Assembly (NCBI RefSeq): GCF_029894125.1
Contig: NZ_JARXYZ010000020.1
Coordinates: 1-64,000, forward strand
From: Kitasatospora sp. MAA19
GTDB taxonomy: Bacteria; Actinomycetota; Actinomycetes; Streptomycetales; Streptomycetaceae
Length of the DNA stretch: 64,000 bases
Direction: 5' to 3'
Below, piece by piece: positions 26,254-35,114 of the stretch. Each line of letters begins with the position of its first letter. The stretch's first letter is position 1. The notes beneath the pieces were generated by a model. That model was not told where the DNA came from. It saw only the letters and a list, made by a program, of their open reading frames with translations, and ran no database searches. A program made the translations under genes and the position numbers.

Positions 26254-26584
26254 TCATTCCCAGCCGTGCTCGGCGTAGGTCCGGCTGTCCCACTCCGGGT
26301 GCTCTGTGGTGTAGGTGCCCCAGCCCATGCGCTGGTAGTACAACGTCATCGCGTCGAAGTAGCTCGCGGCCTCGACGGTCCACACGAGCCGGGCACGTTC
26401 GGACAAGAGCGCACGAGCCCCGTCTCCGCGCGGTCCGGCCAGGCAGAACGTCTTTCCCTCCTCGCCTTCGTCCCACAGCTCGTGAAGCACCGGCTCAGGA
26501 TAGTGGTCGGGATCGGACGCCCGGAATATCCGCAGCCCGGTCAGATGAGCGCCGTCTCCGGTGGTGGCACTGTCGAGCTCGATA
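26254..26584 (-). pseudogene. Hypothetical protein, 5' end cut by an IS5-type fragment
   Basis: The frame reads IELDSATTGDGAHLTGLRIF, RASDPDHYPEPVLHELWDEG, then AMTLYYQRMGWGTYTTEHPE to its stop at 26254. Protein-like sequence extends upstream of the first possible start (GTG at 26490) right up to 26584, where it meets a transposase fragment. So the true N-terminus is gone. A product from GTG 26490 (78 residues) is possible. Family not recognised. Confidence 0.6.
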
Positions 26585-26690
26585 CTTGAGCTTGTTGATC
26601 GCCCGTCCGACGGTGTCGCGCTTCTTGTAGCGGTCCTCGTCGAATCCGGGCGGCCGGCCCCCGGTCCTGCCGCCGCTCGGCTCCGCCCGC
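26585..26690 (-). mobile_element. IS5-family transposase fragment
   Basis: About 32 codons read GRTGGRPPGFDEDRYKKR then DTVGRAINKLK. This is the segment of IS5-family DDE transposases around the last catalytic glutamate region (usual form GRPP-F-x-x-Y-K-x-R-N-T-V-E-R-x-x-N-x-L-K). It is cut off after NKLK and joined to the truncated hypothetical gene. The rest of the element is missing; the kinase gene ends 8 bases away on the other side. Confidence 0.65.
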
Positions 26691-26697
26691 CGGCGGC

Positions 26698-27885
26698 TTA
26701 CGCCGGGAGATAGCGATCAAGGGCCAGGGTCAACTGCTCGACCCAGTCGTTGAGTCGGGACGCCCGGCGCGTGCCCAGCCAACAGCGGACCACGCTGCCG
26801 TCGTGACGGTGGGCGGTCACCCTGAGCCGCCGGGACTCCACGGTGTGGTCGACGGTCCTGATCTCCGCCCAGGTGAGCGCAACGCTCTCTCCTTCGGAGT
26901 CGATCATGACGCCGTCCGCGTCGACGGTGACACTGCTCCCGCGGTCTGCCGCGATGAACACGAACTCGTCGTCGTCCTCCCCCTCGTCCCCGGTCCGCGG
27001 CTGTGCGCGGAGGGTCGGCGTGTACCCCACCGGGGCCGTCGCGAACGGCTTCTGTCCTTCCCCCGGGACCACGGTGGGGGTGTACTGCGCCGAGGCAGGC
27101 ACGAACAGGTCCAGGAGCTGGTCCGTTGTGGGGCGCAGGGCCGGGTTCTTGGCCAGGCACGCGGCGACAGCCGGGCGCATTCCTTCCGGCACCGCGGACA
27201 GATCGGGCGCTTCGTGCACCGAACGGTACATCAGTCCGATGGGTGTTCCCGCGCCGAACGCACTGCCGCCCGCGGCGGCGACCAGCACCGCGCCGAGTGC
27301 GAACACGTCTGCGGCGCCGCTCACTTCGAGGCCTTGGGCCTGCTCCGGCGCAAGGAATCCGGGGGTGCCGAAGGCAGCTCCGGTCATGGTCAGGCGGGTT
27401 GACTCAACAGCACGCGCGATGCCGAAGTCCAGGACCCTCGGACCGTCCTCGGCCATGATGATGTTGCCGGGCTTGAGGTCGCGGTGGACCAATCCGCAGG
27501 CGTGGATGGCCTGCAGGGCCTCGGCCAGGGCCGCGCCGAGCATCCGCAACCGCTCCTCGCCCATCGGTCCCTGCGCTGCGAGCAGTCCGGACAGTGTGGG
27601 CCCCGGCACGTACGCCGTGGCGAGCCAGGGCGCCTCCGCCTCCGGATCGGCATCCACGACCGGGGCCGTGTGAAACCCACCGACCCGACGGGCCGCGGCG
27701 ACCTCGGCCCGGAACCGCTCGCGAAAATGCGGATCGGCGGCAAGTTCCGGACGAGCCACCTTGACGGCCACCGCGCGGCCTCCGCGCGAACGTGCCAGGT
27801 AGACGGTGCCCATCCCGCCGGCGCCCAGTTCGCGTTCGACGGTATAGCCGCCGATACGCCTGACCTCGTCCATTCCGAACCCCAT
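26698..27885 (-). CDS. Serine/threonine protein kinase with C-terminal PH-like domain
   Basis: A 395-residue soluble kinase. Gly-rich loop GAGGMGTVY (21-29), ATP lysine VAVKVA (Lys42), catalytic loop HRDLKPGN (134-141), DFG (153-155) and activation segment GTPGFLAPE. A Thr/Pro-rich linker with repeated YTPT follows, then from about residue 300 a beta-rich domain ending with a helix (SVALTWAEIRTVDHTVESRR; RLNDWVEQLTLALDRYLP) that resembles a PH-like fold. No transmembrane span. GGGAGG lies nine bases before ATGGGG. Partners unknown; the gene is monocistronic, facing away from a TetR gene in the same orientation. Confidence 0.92.
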   Translation of the reverse strand: MGFGMDEVRRIGGYTVERELGAGGMGTVYLARSRGGRAVAVKVARPELAADPHFRERFRAEVAAARRVGGFHTAPVVDADPEAEAPWLATAYVPGPTLSGLLAAQGPMGEERLRMLGAALAEALQAIHACGLVHRDLKPGNIIMAEDGPRVLDFGIARAVESTRLTMTGAAFGTPGFLAPEQAQGLEVSGAADVFALGAVLVAAAGGSAFGAGTPIGLMYRSVHEAPDLSAVPEGMRPAVAACLAKNPALRPTTDQLLDLFVPASAQYTPTVVPGEGQKPFATAPVGYTPTLRAQPRTGDEGEDDDEFVFIAADRGSSVTVDADGVMIDSEGESVALTWAEIRTVDHTVESRRLRVTAHRHDGSVVRCWLGTRRASRLNDWVEQLTLALDRYLPA

Positions 27886-27999
27886 AGGTCGCGCGCCTCC
27901 CCGAGTCTTCGCGCGGACCAGTATGACCGAGGCTCCGAGCCTCCGGGCCCTCCCTCTCTGCCTGTAGCGATCGTATCGGCGACGTTCTTCGAAGGGCGT

Positions 28000-28560
28000 T
28001 CACTGCTTGAGGAGTTCAGCGAAGCGGTCCAGCGCACGATCGGTGCGGTGGCGGTCGCCGGTGGCTGTGAGATCGAACAACAGACCCCGGACAACGGCCA
28101 TGACCAACGTGGGCGTGACGGTGTCGTCCGGACCGGTGGAGACGTCGCGGAAGGTGGCACCGAGAGTGCCGAACCAGTCCGTGATCGCCTCGCCCTGGTC
28201 GGGGTAGTTCTCGGGGTGGACCAGGCCGTCGGCGTGCACCTCGAAGAACAGCCGGACGAACGGCGCACGTTCGTCTGCGCTGATCCACGCCCAGATGCCA
28301 CGCAGCCGCTCCTGCACGGAGCCCGTCGCCACCGGAAGGCGCTCGGCCAGGCGCACCGCACCTCGGCGACGGGCCTCGGCGAGGACCGCAGCGACCAACT
28401 CCTGTTTGCTGCCGAAGTCGTAGAGCAGCATCCGTGGGCTGGTGTCCAGGGCCGCGGCCAGTGGTCGCAGGCTCAGCCCGGCCAATCCGTGCGCCAGCAC
28501 GTAGTCGGTCGCCCGCGCCAGTGTGCGCTCGCGACGGGCGGGATCTGCGGGTCGCCCCAC
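28000..28560 (-). CDS. TetR family regulator
   Basis: A 186-residue regulator. GTG at 28560 has GAGGAG seven bases upstream, which decides the start. The HTH is RRERTLARATDYVLAHGLAG then LSLRPLAAALDTSPRMLLYD. The remainder is a helical ligand domain. It is divergent from a patatin-like gene, with an inverted repeat between them; it probably represses both. Confidence 0.87.
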   Translation of the reverse strand: MGRPADPARRERTLARATDYVLAHGLAGLSLRPLAAALDTSPRMLLYDFGSKQELVAAVLAEARRRGAVRLAERLPVATGSVQERLRGIWAWISADERAPFVRLFFEVHADGLVHPENYPDQGEAITDWFGTLGATFRDVSTGPDDTVTPTLVMAVVRGLLFDLTATGDRHRTDRALDRFAELLKQ

Positions 28561-28587
28561 GGTGGATCTCCTCTCGCAACTCGAAAC

Positions 28588-28625
28588 TGAAACAGCGTTA
28601 GCGAGTATATGGTACGACTGTTTCA
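28588..28625. promoter_or_regulatory. Spaced inverted repeat, likely TetR operator
   Basis: TGAAACAG (28588-28595) and CTGTTTCA (28618-28625) are perfect complements 22 bases apart, with CGTTAG/CTAACG as a further pair of half sites nearby. An AT-rich TATATG lies between them. It covers the divergent promoters of the TetR and patatin-like genes. Confidence 0.6.
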
Positions 28626-28644
28626 CTAACGAGGGGAGACCACC

Positions 28645-29493
28645 TTGCGCACCTTCGACCGAGCACTCGTCCTGGGTCCCGGGAGTCACGTCGGCACGGC
28701 CTGGATGGCAGGGCTGGCCTACGGGTTGCGCCGCGACGGCGTGGATCTGGGCGAAGCCGACCTGATCGTCGGCACGTCGGCCGGCGCGATCGTCGCAGCG
28801 CTACTCGCCACCGACCAGGACCCGGGGCGGCTCGCGACGTCGGCTCGCCAGCCGGCTCACCGACTCAAGGCGGACCCCGCGCGGATGGGCGAGGTGTTCG
28901 CCGTGCTCGGCGACCGCAGCCTGGAACCCGGCGAGGCCAGGCGTCGCGTCGGCCGGCTCGCGCTCGACAGCACCGACCCCGAAGCCGATGAGGCGCTGAT
29001 CGCGGGGCGCGCCGCCTTGATCGGTGCGGACGCGTGGCCGCAGCGGCGGCTGCTGATCGCCGCCGTGGACGCAACCACCGGTGAGCCCGTGGTGTGGGAC
29101 CGCGACAGCGGCGTGCCGTTGGTGCACGCGGTGGCGGCGAGCAGCGCCTTCCCCGGGGCCGCGCCGCCCGTCGCCATCGACGGCCGGCGATACATGGACG
29201 GTGCGCTGCGGTCGGGTACCAACGCCGATCTCGCGGCCGGAGCCCGCACGCTGATCGTGGTCGAGCCGATGGCGCACCTGTTTCCCCGCGAGCCGCTCAA
29301 CCAGCAGCTGGCGGCCGTGGGGGCGGACACCGTGGCGACCATCGGCCCCGATCCGGAGTCGGTGCGCGCTTTCGGCTCGGACCCGGGCGACCTGGCAGCC
29401 TGGGAGCCGGCCTACCAGGCGGGTCTTCGCCAGGCCGGCGACGTCGGCGCGCAACTCCGCTCCACGTGGCGGACGGAAGCCGACGCGGACTGA
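28645..29493 (+). CDS. Patatin-like phospholipase
   Basis: A 282-residue patatin-fold acyl hydrolase starting at TTG, six bases after GGGGAG. The oxyanion loop reads GPGSHVG (11-17) instead of the usual GGGxxG, the nucleophile is Ser45 in GTSAG (43-47), and the dyad aspartate is in YMDGALRSG (Asp185). It should hydrolyse lipid or ester substrates in the cytosol; no signal peptide. Divergent from the TetR gene, which likely controls it. Confidence 0.87.
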   Translation: MRTFDRALVLGPGSHVGTAWMAGLAYGLRRDGVDLGEADLIVGTSAGAIVAALLATDQDPGRLATSARQPAHRLKADPARMGEVFAVLGDRSLEPGEARRRVGRLALDSTDPEADEALIAGRAALIGADAWPQRRLLIAAVDATTGEPVVWDRDSGVPLVHAVAASSAFPGAAPPVAIDGRRYMDGALRSGTNADLAAGARTLIVVEPMAHLFPREPLNQQLAAVGADTVATIGPDPESVRAFGSDPGDLAAWEPAYQAGLRQAGDVGAQLRSTWRTEADAD

Positions 29494-29574
29494 CCGCCGA
29501 CCAGGTCCGTGATGCGCGGGCGGGGGCAGCCCAGCGGATGAGTCGCCGCGTAGGCCGCCCCCTCCAGCAGCGCA

Positions 29575-29633
29575 GGCGCAGGTCCTCGGTGATCACAGAG
29601 CGTCTCAACTCGATGATCACCAAGACCTGCGCC
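29575..29633. repeat. Long imperfect hairpin in a 325-bp gap
   Basis: GGCGCAGGTC-CTC-GGTGATCA (29575-29595) pairs with TGATCACC-AA-GACCTGCGCC (29614-29633) across an 18-base loop. It lies 80 bases after the patatin-like stop. It may be a terminator, or a remnant of a mobile element or small-RNA gene. The rest of the gap 29494-29819 shows nothing else. Confidence 0.5.
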
Positions 29634-29819
29634 CGTCCTGCTTCCGGGATAGCCCCACCACGCCTGTCCGCGCGACCTCCACGCCGCCCCTGACGATCAG
29701 TCAACTCGTTCACCCGAACCCGCCCGCGCCACCCGGTCCGGTCACTACCCTGCACAAGCACGGTCACACCCGGCGCCACACCGGGCACTTTCCGCTAGCG
29801 CGATGCAGGGAGAACTGTC

Positions 29820-31340
29820 ATGAGCGAGCTGGTGTACCCGTCCGACCCCGGCCTCGACGGCCGGGCCGTCGACGCGGCCGAACGCACGTACCGGATGAAC
29901 GGCTTCGACCCGGCGCGGGAGGACTCGAAGCTCTCCTTCACCCCCTGCCGGGTGGCCGGGCCCGCCTTCAACACCTACCGGCGCAGCGGCGAGCAGACCG
30001 TGTCCGGCTTCCTGGACACCACGTGGGCCTACGACAGCCGCCTGACGGACGATTCCGGCGGCCCCACCGGAGGGCCGGGCGCGGACCTCACCCGGCTGGA
30101 GGCCGCGAACGGCGCCTTCGACGAGATCGTCCTCGGCCTGGTCGGCATCGTCGGCGACCAGGGCAGCCTGGCGGCGGCCACCGCCCAAGCGGCACAGGAC
30201 TTCGGCATCCCCGCCTCCGACCACGGCGCGGTGACCTTCATCGACCCGTGGAGCGCGGTGGCCGCCTACCTCGGCTACGGGTTCGACGGCTGGGTCTCCA
30301 ACGACTACCCGGCCCTGTTCGGCCAGCAGCAGGCCCAGGGCCTGCTGGGCGCCGCACGCCGTCTCAAGGAGCGCAACCCGGACCTCGCGGTCGGCCTGCA
30401 CGTCGGCGGCTGGGAGCTGAGCCAGGCCTTCCACACCATCGCGCAGGACCCGGCCTCGCGGCGGCGGTTCGCCGAGTCCGTGGTGCGCGTGTTCCGCGCC
30501 TTCCCGATGTTCTCCGCCCTCCACCTGGACTGGCGCTGGCCCGGCTCGGCCGGCGCCCCGCAGGCCGGGTACGGGCCGGAGGACGCCGGGAACTACGCCG
30601 CGCTCATCCGCGAGACCAGGGCCGCCCTGGCCGCTGCCGGCTCCGCCGCCACGATCGCCGTCGCGGTGCCGGCCTCCGCCGCCCAACTGGACGCGATGAA
30701 CATCCCGCTCCTGGTGGAGGCCGGCGCCGAACGGCTGGACCTGATGTCCTTCGACTTCTTCGGCAGCCCCTGGTCCACCGGGCTCGGGCACCACACCTCG
30801 CTGCGCCGCGACCCGAGCAGCAGCCAGACGGACTGCGTCGACGGCGCCGTCACCCACCTGATCGAGCGCACCGGCGTGGACCCCCACCGCATCCACCTCG
30901 GCTACGCCACGACCACCCGCAACGCCAAGCGGTCCCGGCTCACCCGCAGCTCGCCCCTGCGCGGCACGTACGACACCGCTTCGGGCCAGACGGTCGGCTC
31001 CTTCGCGCCCGGCACGAGCACCTACGCCGACGTGCTGCGCAACTACCTCGACCTGGAGAACGGCGAGGGCCGCAACGGCTTCGAGCTGCACACGGACATC
31101 TCCGCCGACGCCGACTACCTCCACAACCCGGCCATCGGCGTCTTCCTCTCCCTCGACACCCCGCGCTCCGTCCGCGCCAAGGCCGAGTACGCCCGCGCCC
31201 GCGGCCTCGGCGGCCTGTTCGCCGAGCACGTCGAGGCCGACCCCGGCCTGCTCACCAACGCCGCCCGCGAGGGCCTGGGACACACCGTCACCACAACGGT
31301 CGTCGACATGAAGCCCCTCTACGTCACCGGCCGCGGCTGA
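29820..31340 (+). CDS. GH18-like protein with degenerate catalytic motif
   Basis: A 506-residue protein without a signal peptide; GGGAG precedes the ATG. The fold of a family 18 glycosidase (chitinase) is suggested by VGLHVGGWELSQAF (the SxGG motif region), FSALHLDWRWP (residues 231-241, the DxxDxDxE strand), PEDAGNYAALIRETRAAL and LDLMSFDFFGSPW (the YDxxG region). The catalytic motif is altered: of D-x-x-D-x-D-x-E only the third Asp (Asp237) is kept, and the catalytic Glu is Arg239. It is likely a carbohydrate-binding or otherwise repurposed chitinase-like protein. The C-terminal region (from about 370) is less familiar. No linked secretion or chitin genes. Confidence 0.7.
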   Translation: MSELVYPSDPGLDGRAVDAAERTYRMNGFDPAREDSKLSFTPCRVAGPAFNTYRRSGEQTVSGFLDTTWAYDSRLTDDSGGPTGGPGADLTRLEAANGAFDEIVLGLVGIVGDQGSLAAATAQAAQDFGIPASDHGAVTFIDPWSAVAAYLGYGFDGWVSNDYPALFGQQQAQGLLGAARRLKERNPDLAVGLHVGGWELSQAFHTIAQDPASRRRFAESVVRVFRAFPMFSALHLDWRWPGSAGAPQAGYGPEDAGNYAALIRETRAALAAAGSAATIAVAVPASAAQLDAMNIPLLVEAGAERLDLMSFDFFGSPWSTGLGHHTSLRRDPSSSQTDCVDGAVTHLIERTGVDPHRIHLGYATTTRNAKRSRLTRSSPLRGTYDTASGQTVGSFAPGTSTYADVLRNYLDLENGEGRNGFELHTDISADADYLHNPAIGVFLSLDTPRSVRAKAEYARARGLGGLFAEHVEADPGLLTNAAREGLGHTVTTTVVDMKPLYVTGRG

Positions 31341-31461
31341 CGGCGGGTGACCGACCGCCGCCCGGGCGGCGGCACCACGGGAGGCCCCGTGCGGCCCGAA
31401 GCCCCCGGCCTACCGGCCGCCGGGCTTCCGACCGGGACTCACCACCCTCGGCCGCCGGGAC

Positions 31462-32031
31462 TCACCACCCCTGCGGGTGCCGGGACAGCCAGTCGGCGTG
31501 ACGCTCCCGCAGCCGGTCCCGCTCCTCGGGGGAGGTGAGGTAGACGTCGGCGCCGCCGTCGTACGGGTGGTAGAGCCGACGCATGACGGTGTCCGCGACG
31601 ATGACGCCGGCCACCTCCTCGTCGGCGACGCGGCGCAGCAGCTCGTCGAGACTGCCGGGCCGCCACGTCCGGCGGTCGACGAAGACGTGGCAGTAGGTGC
31701 GGAACTCCGGATCCGGGTCGTCCGTCTGCAGCCGGGTCTGCCAGTGCGTGCCGGCCGGGCGCTCGTCGGGGACGTCCGGCCCGCTCGTCCACGTCGGCGT
31801 GATCACGTAGACGTCCGAACCGTCGAACAGCTCGTCCAGGACCGTGTTGTGGCGCTCCAGCACGACGGCGTACTCGCCCTCGTCGTCGGGGTAGCGCTTG
31901 GACTCCGGCAGGCTGTGGAAGCGCACCCAGACGTCCCTGTGCTCGGCGCCGATCTCATGCCCGACCGGGGGGCCGCCGGGCCACCGCTGCAGCCACAGCG
32001 CGGTCAGCGCGTCCAGCGCTTCACGATCCAC
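31462..32031 (-). CDS. DUF3885 family protein
   Basis: A 189-residue GTG-start protein matching DUF3885: WVRFHSLPESKRYPDDEGEY, VVLERHNTVLDELF and TVMRRLYHPYDGGADVYL are the usual landmarks. Function of the family is unknown; members are cytosolic and scattered in actinobacteria and firmicutes. It is convergent with the GH18-like gene and divergent from the beta-lactamase-like gene. Confidence 0.85.
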   Translation of the reverse strand: MDREALDALTALWLQRWPGGPPVGHEIGAEHRDVWVRFHSLPESKRYPDDEGEYAVVLERHNTVLDELFDGSDVYVITPTWTSGPDVPDERPAGTHWQTRLQTDDPDPEFRTYCHVFVDRRTWRPGSLDELLRRVADEEVAGVIVADTVMRRLYHPYDGGADVYLTSPEERDRLRERHADWLSRHPQGW

Positions 32032-32250
32032 TCCGAACCCCCTCAGTACCCCCTCCGTCGCCGACCATCATGCCCGACACCGACCCCCCGCCCGGCGGCG
32101 GCCTCTCGCCGCTGCCGCTCGCCCCGGCCTGGGTGGGAAACCTGGTCGTGCCGAGCGCTCCGACCCCGTACCGTGGTCCGGTCGACGATCTTGGGGCAGC
32201 GACTCCACGAGGACTGGCTCCACGAGGACCAGAGAACGGGGCGGGACACC

Positions 32251-33393
32251 ATGCAGCAGTACCCGGGTTGGGCCGACGAACGGTTCGGCGCCGTGGCGGA
32301 CGTCTTCGCCCGCAACTTCGCCGAGTTCCCCGAGCTCGGCGCCGCCGTCACGGTGTTCGCCGGCGGCCGCAAGGTGGTCGAGCTGTGGGGCGGGACGGCC
32401 GACGAGCGCACCGGGCGGGCCTGGACGCAGGACACCGTCGTCCCGGTCTTCTCCTGTGCCAAGGGCCCGGTGAGCATCAGTGCCCACCTGCTCGCCCAGC
32501 AGGGCCGGCTCGACCTCGACGCGCCGATCGCCCGCTACTGGCCCGAGTTCGCCCGCTACGGCAAGCAGGACATCACCACCCGCATGATCCTCGTCCACCG
32601 CGCGGGCATCCCGGCCCTGGACGCGGTGCTCTCCTTCGAGGAGATCGCCGACTGGACGCCCGTCGTCCGCGCGATCGAGGAGCAGGAGCCGCTCTGGGAG
32701 CCCGGCACGACCTACGAGTACCACGGCCACGTCCTCGGCTTCGCGGTCGGCGAGGTGATCCGCCGGATCACCGGGCTCACGCCGGGCGCGTTCCTCCGCA
32801 AGGAGATCGCCGAGCCGCTCGGCCTGCCGGTCTGGATCGGCCTTCCGGAGAGCGAACTCCCGCGACTGGCCCGGCTGGTGGAGGCGGAGGGCCGCCGCCC
32901 GATGCCCGGCCCGGAGCACCTGCTGACCCGGATCGTGACGATGAACGGCGCCCTGGTCTTCCCCGGCCTGGACTCACCGCACGGCTGGAACGACCCGGCC
33001 CTGCACGCGATCGAGCTGCCCGGCGCGGGTGCGGTCGCCTCCGCCACCGGGCTGGCTGGGCTGTACGCGGCGGCCGCCACCGGCCTGGACGGCGCCCCGC
33101 GCCTGCTCTCGCACGAGACCGTCACCGACGCGGTGCGCGAAGTCTCCTCCGGCGCGGGCTTCCTGGGCTTCGACATGGGCGCCCGCTGGGGTTCCGGCCT
33201 GCTGCTGGACTCCCCCGCCTTCCGTCCGCTGCTGGGCGCGCGCAGCTTCGGCAACGACGGCGCGGGCGGCCAGTTCGCCTTCGGGGACGACGAGTTCGGC
33301 GTCGGCTTCGGCTACGTCGCCAACCGGATGATCGGCCACGGCGACGCCCGCGCCACCCGACTGGTCGACGCGGTGCGCGGGTGCCTGGGGTGA
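32251..33393 (+). CDS. Beta-lactamase-fold serine hydrolase (EstB-like)
   Basis: A 380-residue cytosolic protein of the class C beta-lactamase/EstB esterase family. Ser68-x-x-Lys71 in FSCAKGPV is the catalytic pair, and the tyrosine motif is in TTYEYHGHVLG. Other landmarks are HRAGIPALD and NDGAGGQFAFGDDEFGVGFG near the end. The lack of a signal peptide argues for esterase or peptidase activity rather than antibiotic resistance. Start is the ATG giving MQQYPGW. Its stop overlaps the GTG of the next gene. Confidence 0.88.
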   Translation: MQQYPGWADERFGAVADVFARNFAEFPELGAAVTVFAGGRKVVELWGGTADERTGRAWTQDTVVPVFSCAKGPVSISAHLLAQQGRLDLDAPIARYWPEFARYGKQDITTRMILVHRAGIPALDAVLSFEEIADWTPVVRAIEEQEPLWEPGTTYEYHGHVLGFAVGEVIRRITGLTPGAFLRKEIAEPLGLPVWIGLPESELPRLARLVEAEGRRPMPGPEHLLTRIVTMNGALVFPGLDSPHGWNDPALHAIELPGAGAVASATGLAGLYAAAATGLDGAPRLLSHETVTDAVREVSSGAGFLGFDMGARWGSGLLLDSPAFRPLLGARSFGNDGAGGQFAFGDDEFGVGFGYVANRMIGHGDARATRLVDAVRGCLG

Positions 33394-33956
33394 CGGACTT
33401 CCTCGCGCGGCTCACCGCGCTGGCGGCCACCGGCGGCCTGGACGGCCTCGACGGCCTGCGCTACAACGCCTCGTTGCCCGAACTCGCCGCCCACTACGGC
33501 GATCCCTGGGACGGCGGGCGGATCCACCGCGAGTCCCGCTGGCCGCACGGCTTCGGCTGGGGCGACGTGCAGACGGTGTTCTGCCACTGCCGCCGGCTCC
33601 AGTCGCTCTCCCTGCCCGTGTGGCACGGCGAACTCGAACTCCCGCTGGCCGGCGGCGGGTTGCGGACATTCGACACGCACGTCACCGAGTCGGCCCTGGT
33701 CGCCGCGCTGACCGCCGCCGGCTGCCGCTGGGAGACCGTGACGTACGAGAACGTCCCCGACCAGCGCACCCTGGAGGTGGCGGTGGCCGAGGAGATCCGG
33801 GTGGCGTTCGTCCTCACCGACCGCGAGGACCGCGACGCGCCGCCGCTGGACGACTGGGTGCTGAACAAGGCCCTGCTGTGGGGCTACGACCACACCGACT
33901 GCCCGGAGCCGGACCGCACCCTCCCCGACGACGGTTGGGGAGCGGCACCCAACTGA
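33390..33956 (+). CDS. Hypothetical protein coupled to the EstB-like gene
   Basis: A 188-residue protein starting at GTG that overlaps the preceding stop (GTGA). Tryptophan- and histidine-rich blocks such as ESRWPHGFGWGDVQTVFCHC and LDDWVLNKALLWGYDHTDC suggest a compact soluble fold, possibly metal-binding. I do not recognise it. Coupling to the serine hydrolase suggests a joint function. Confidence 0.7.
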   Translation: MTDFLARLTALAATGGLDGLDGLRYNASLPELAAHYGDPWDGGRIHRESRWPHGFGWGDVQTVFCHCRRLQSLSLPVWHGELELPLAGGGLRTFDTHVTESALVAALTAAGCRWETVTYENVPDQRTLEVAVAEEIRVAFVLTDREDRDAPPLDDWVLNKALLWGYDHTDCPEPDRTLPDDGWGAAPN

Positions 33957-34040
33957 CCTGTGTCGTCGGCCCGTTCGATCTTCGACGCTCGAACCCCTGG
34001 TGTCAGCGGAACGGGCCGGCCAGAGGCTTCGCGCCGCGAC

Positions 34041-34853
34041 TCACGACGCCAACGCGCGCGGCAGCACCACCCGCACCCACTCCTCCGGCTCCGACAGATG
34101 CGGAGCGTGACCGGCACCCTTGTACAGGTGCCGCTCCACACTCGGCAGGGTGAGGTCGATGATGTCCAGCACCTCGCCGTACATCGACGGGCTGTCGTCG
34201 CTCTGCGTGAGCAGGGCGGGCTCCGTGAAGCGGGCCAGCGCGGTCAGGTCGAGGTCCAGGGCGTCCGGGTCGCGCAGCTCGTCCAGGTAGGTCGGCGCGT
34301 TGCGCACGTAGGTGTGCCGCACCGGCGCGGGCAGCTGCGCCCAGGCCCCCGGCCCGAAGGCGACCGTCTCCACGAACAGCTCGGCCGCCGCGGCCGACTC
34401 CGCCTGCTCCAGCAGCTCCCGGACGGCGGCGATCCGACCGGCGAGCTCGGTGGCGGCCGGCCGCAGCTCGGGATCGGCGAGCAGGACGCCGGTACCGGGC
34501 GGCTCGTGCACGGCGATCCCCCGCAGCAGGTCGGGCCGGGCGGAGGCGAGCCGCAGCGTGATCAGCGACCCGTACGAGCTCCCGCAGACGAAGGCCGGGG
34601 CCAGTCCGAGCGCGTCGATCAGCCCGGCCAGGTCGGCCGCGTCCTCGTACACCGAACCCTGGGTGAGCAGGTCCTCGCTGCGACTGTGGCCCCGCCGGTC
34701 GTAGGCGACGACGGTGGTGAACTCGGCCAGGCCCGGCATCACCCGCGCCCAGCTGTCGCCGTCGGTCCACGAGCCGTGCACCAGGACGACGCCCGGCCCC
34801 TCCCCTTGGGCCTCGTAGTGCAGCGACACCCCGTTCGCCCTGATCTCGGCCAT
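34041..34853 (-). CDS. Alpha/beta hydrolase
   Basis: A 270-residue alpha/beta hydrolase starting MAEIRANGVSLHYE. Oxyanion motif VLVHGSWTDGDSW, nucleophile Ser93 in CGSSYGS and the late catalytic His in KGAGHAPHLSEPEEW. The fold is complete. Substrate unknown; esterase, lactonase or haloperoxidase-like roles are possible. Monocistronic, convergent with the upstream hypothetical gene. Confidence 0.88.
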   Translation of the reverse strand: MAEIRANGVSLHYEAQGEGPGVVLVHGSWTDGDSWARVMPGLAEFTTVVAYDRRGHSRSEDLLTQGSVYEDAADLAGLIDALGLAPAFVCGSSYGSLITLRLASARPDLLRGIAVHEPPGTGVLLADPELRPAATELAGRIAAVRELLEQAESAAAAELFVETVAFGPGAWAQLPAPVRHTYVRNAPTYLDELRDPDALDLDLTALARFTEPALLTQSDDSPSMYGEVLDIIDLTLPSVERHLYKGAGHAPHLSEPEEWVRVVLPRALAS

Positions 34854-35019
34854 CACGAGCCTCCCGATCTCGGCGGTGCTCCTCCACCAGCCTGACACAG
34901 GCGCCCGAAACGCTCAGAACGGTCGGATCGGTGTGCTCGTCTCGGCGCCCGTCGTCACCGGGCGTGACGAGATGCGGGCCGTCGGGGGTCGGACCGACCC
35001 CGCTGGACAGCCCCGTACG

Positions 35020-35048
35020 CCGACCTCGCCGACCTCGCCAACCTCGCC
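35020..35048 (+). repeat. Short 9-base tandem repeats
   Basis: Three or so copies of CCGACCTCG (one with CCAACCTCG) occur in the non-coding gap between the alpha/beta hydrolase start and the PQQ-type protein. Probably a slippage product. Confidence 0.45.
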
Positions 35049-35114
35049 CTCACCCGAACGGCCCTGCTTCCGCCCACACCCGGCACCGGCTACCGCCCGT
35101 AACCGGCACCGGCG

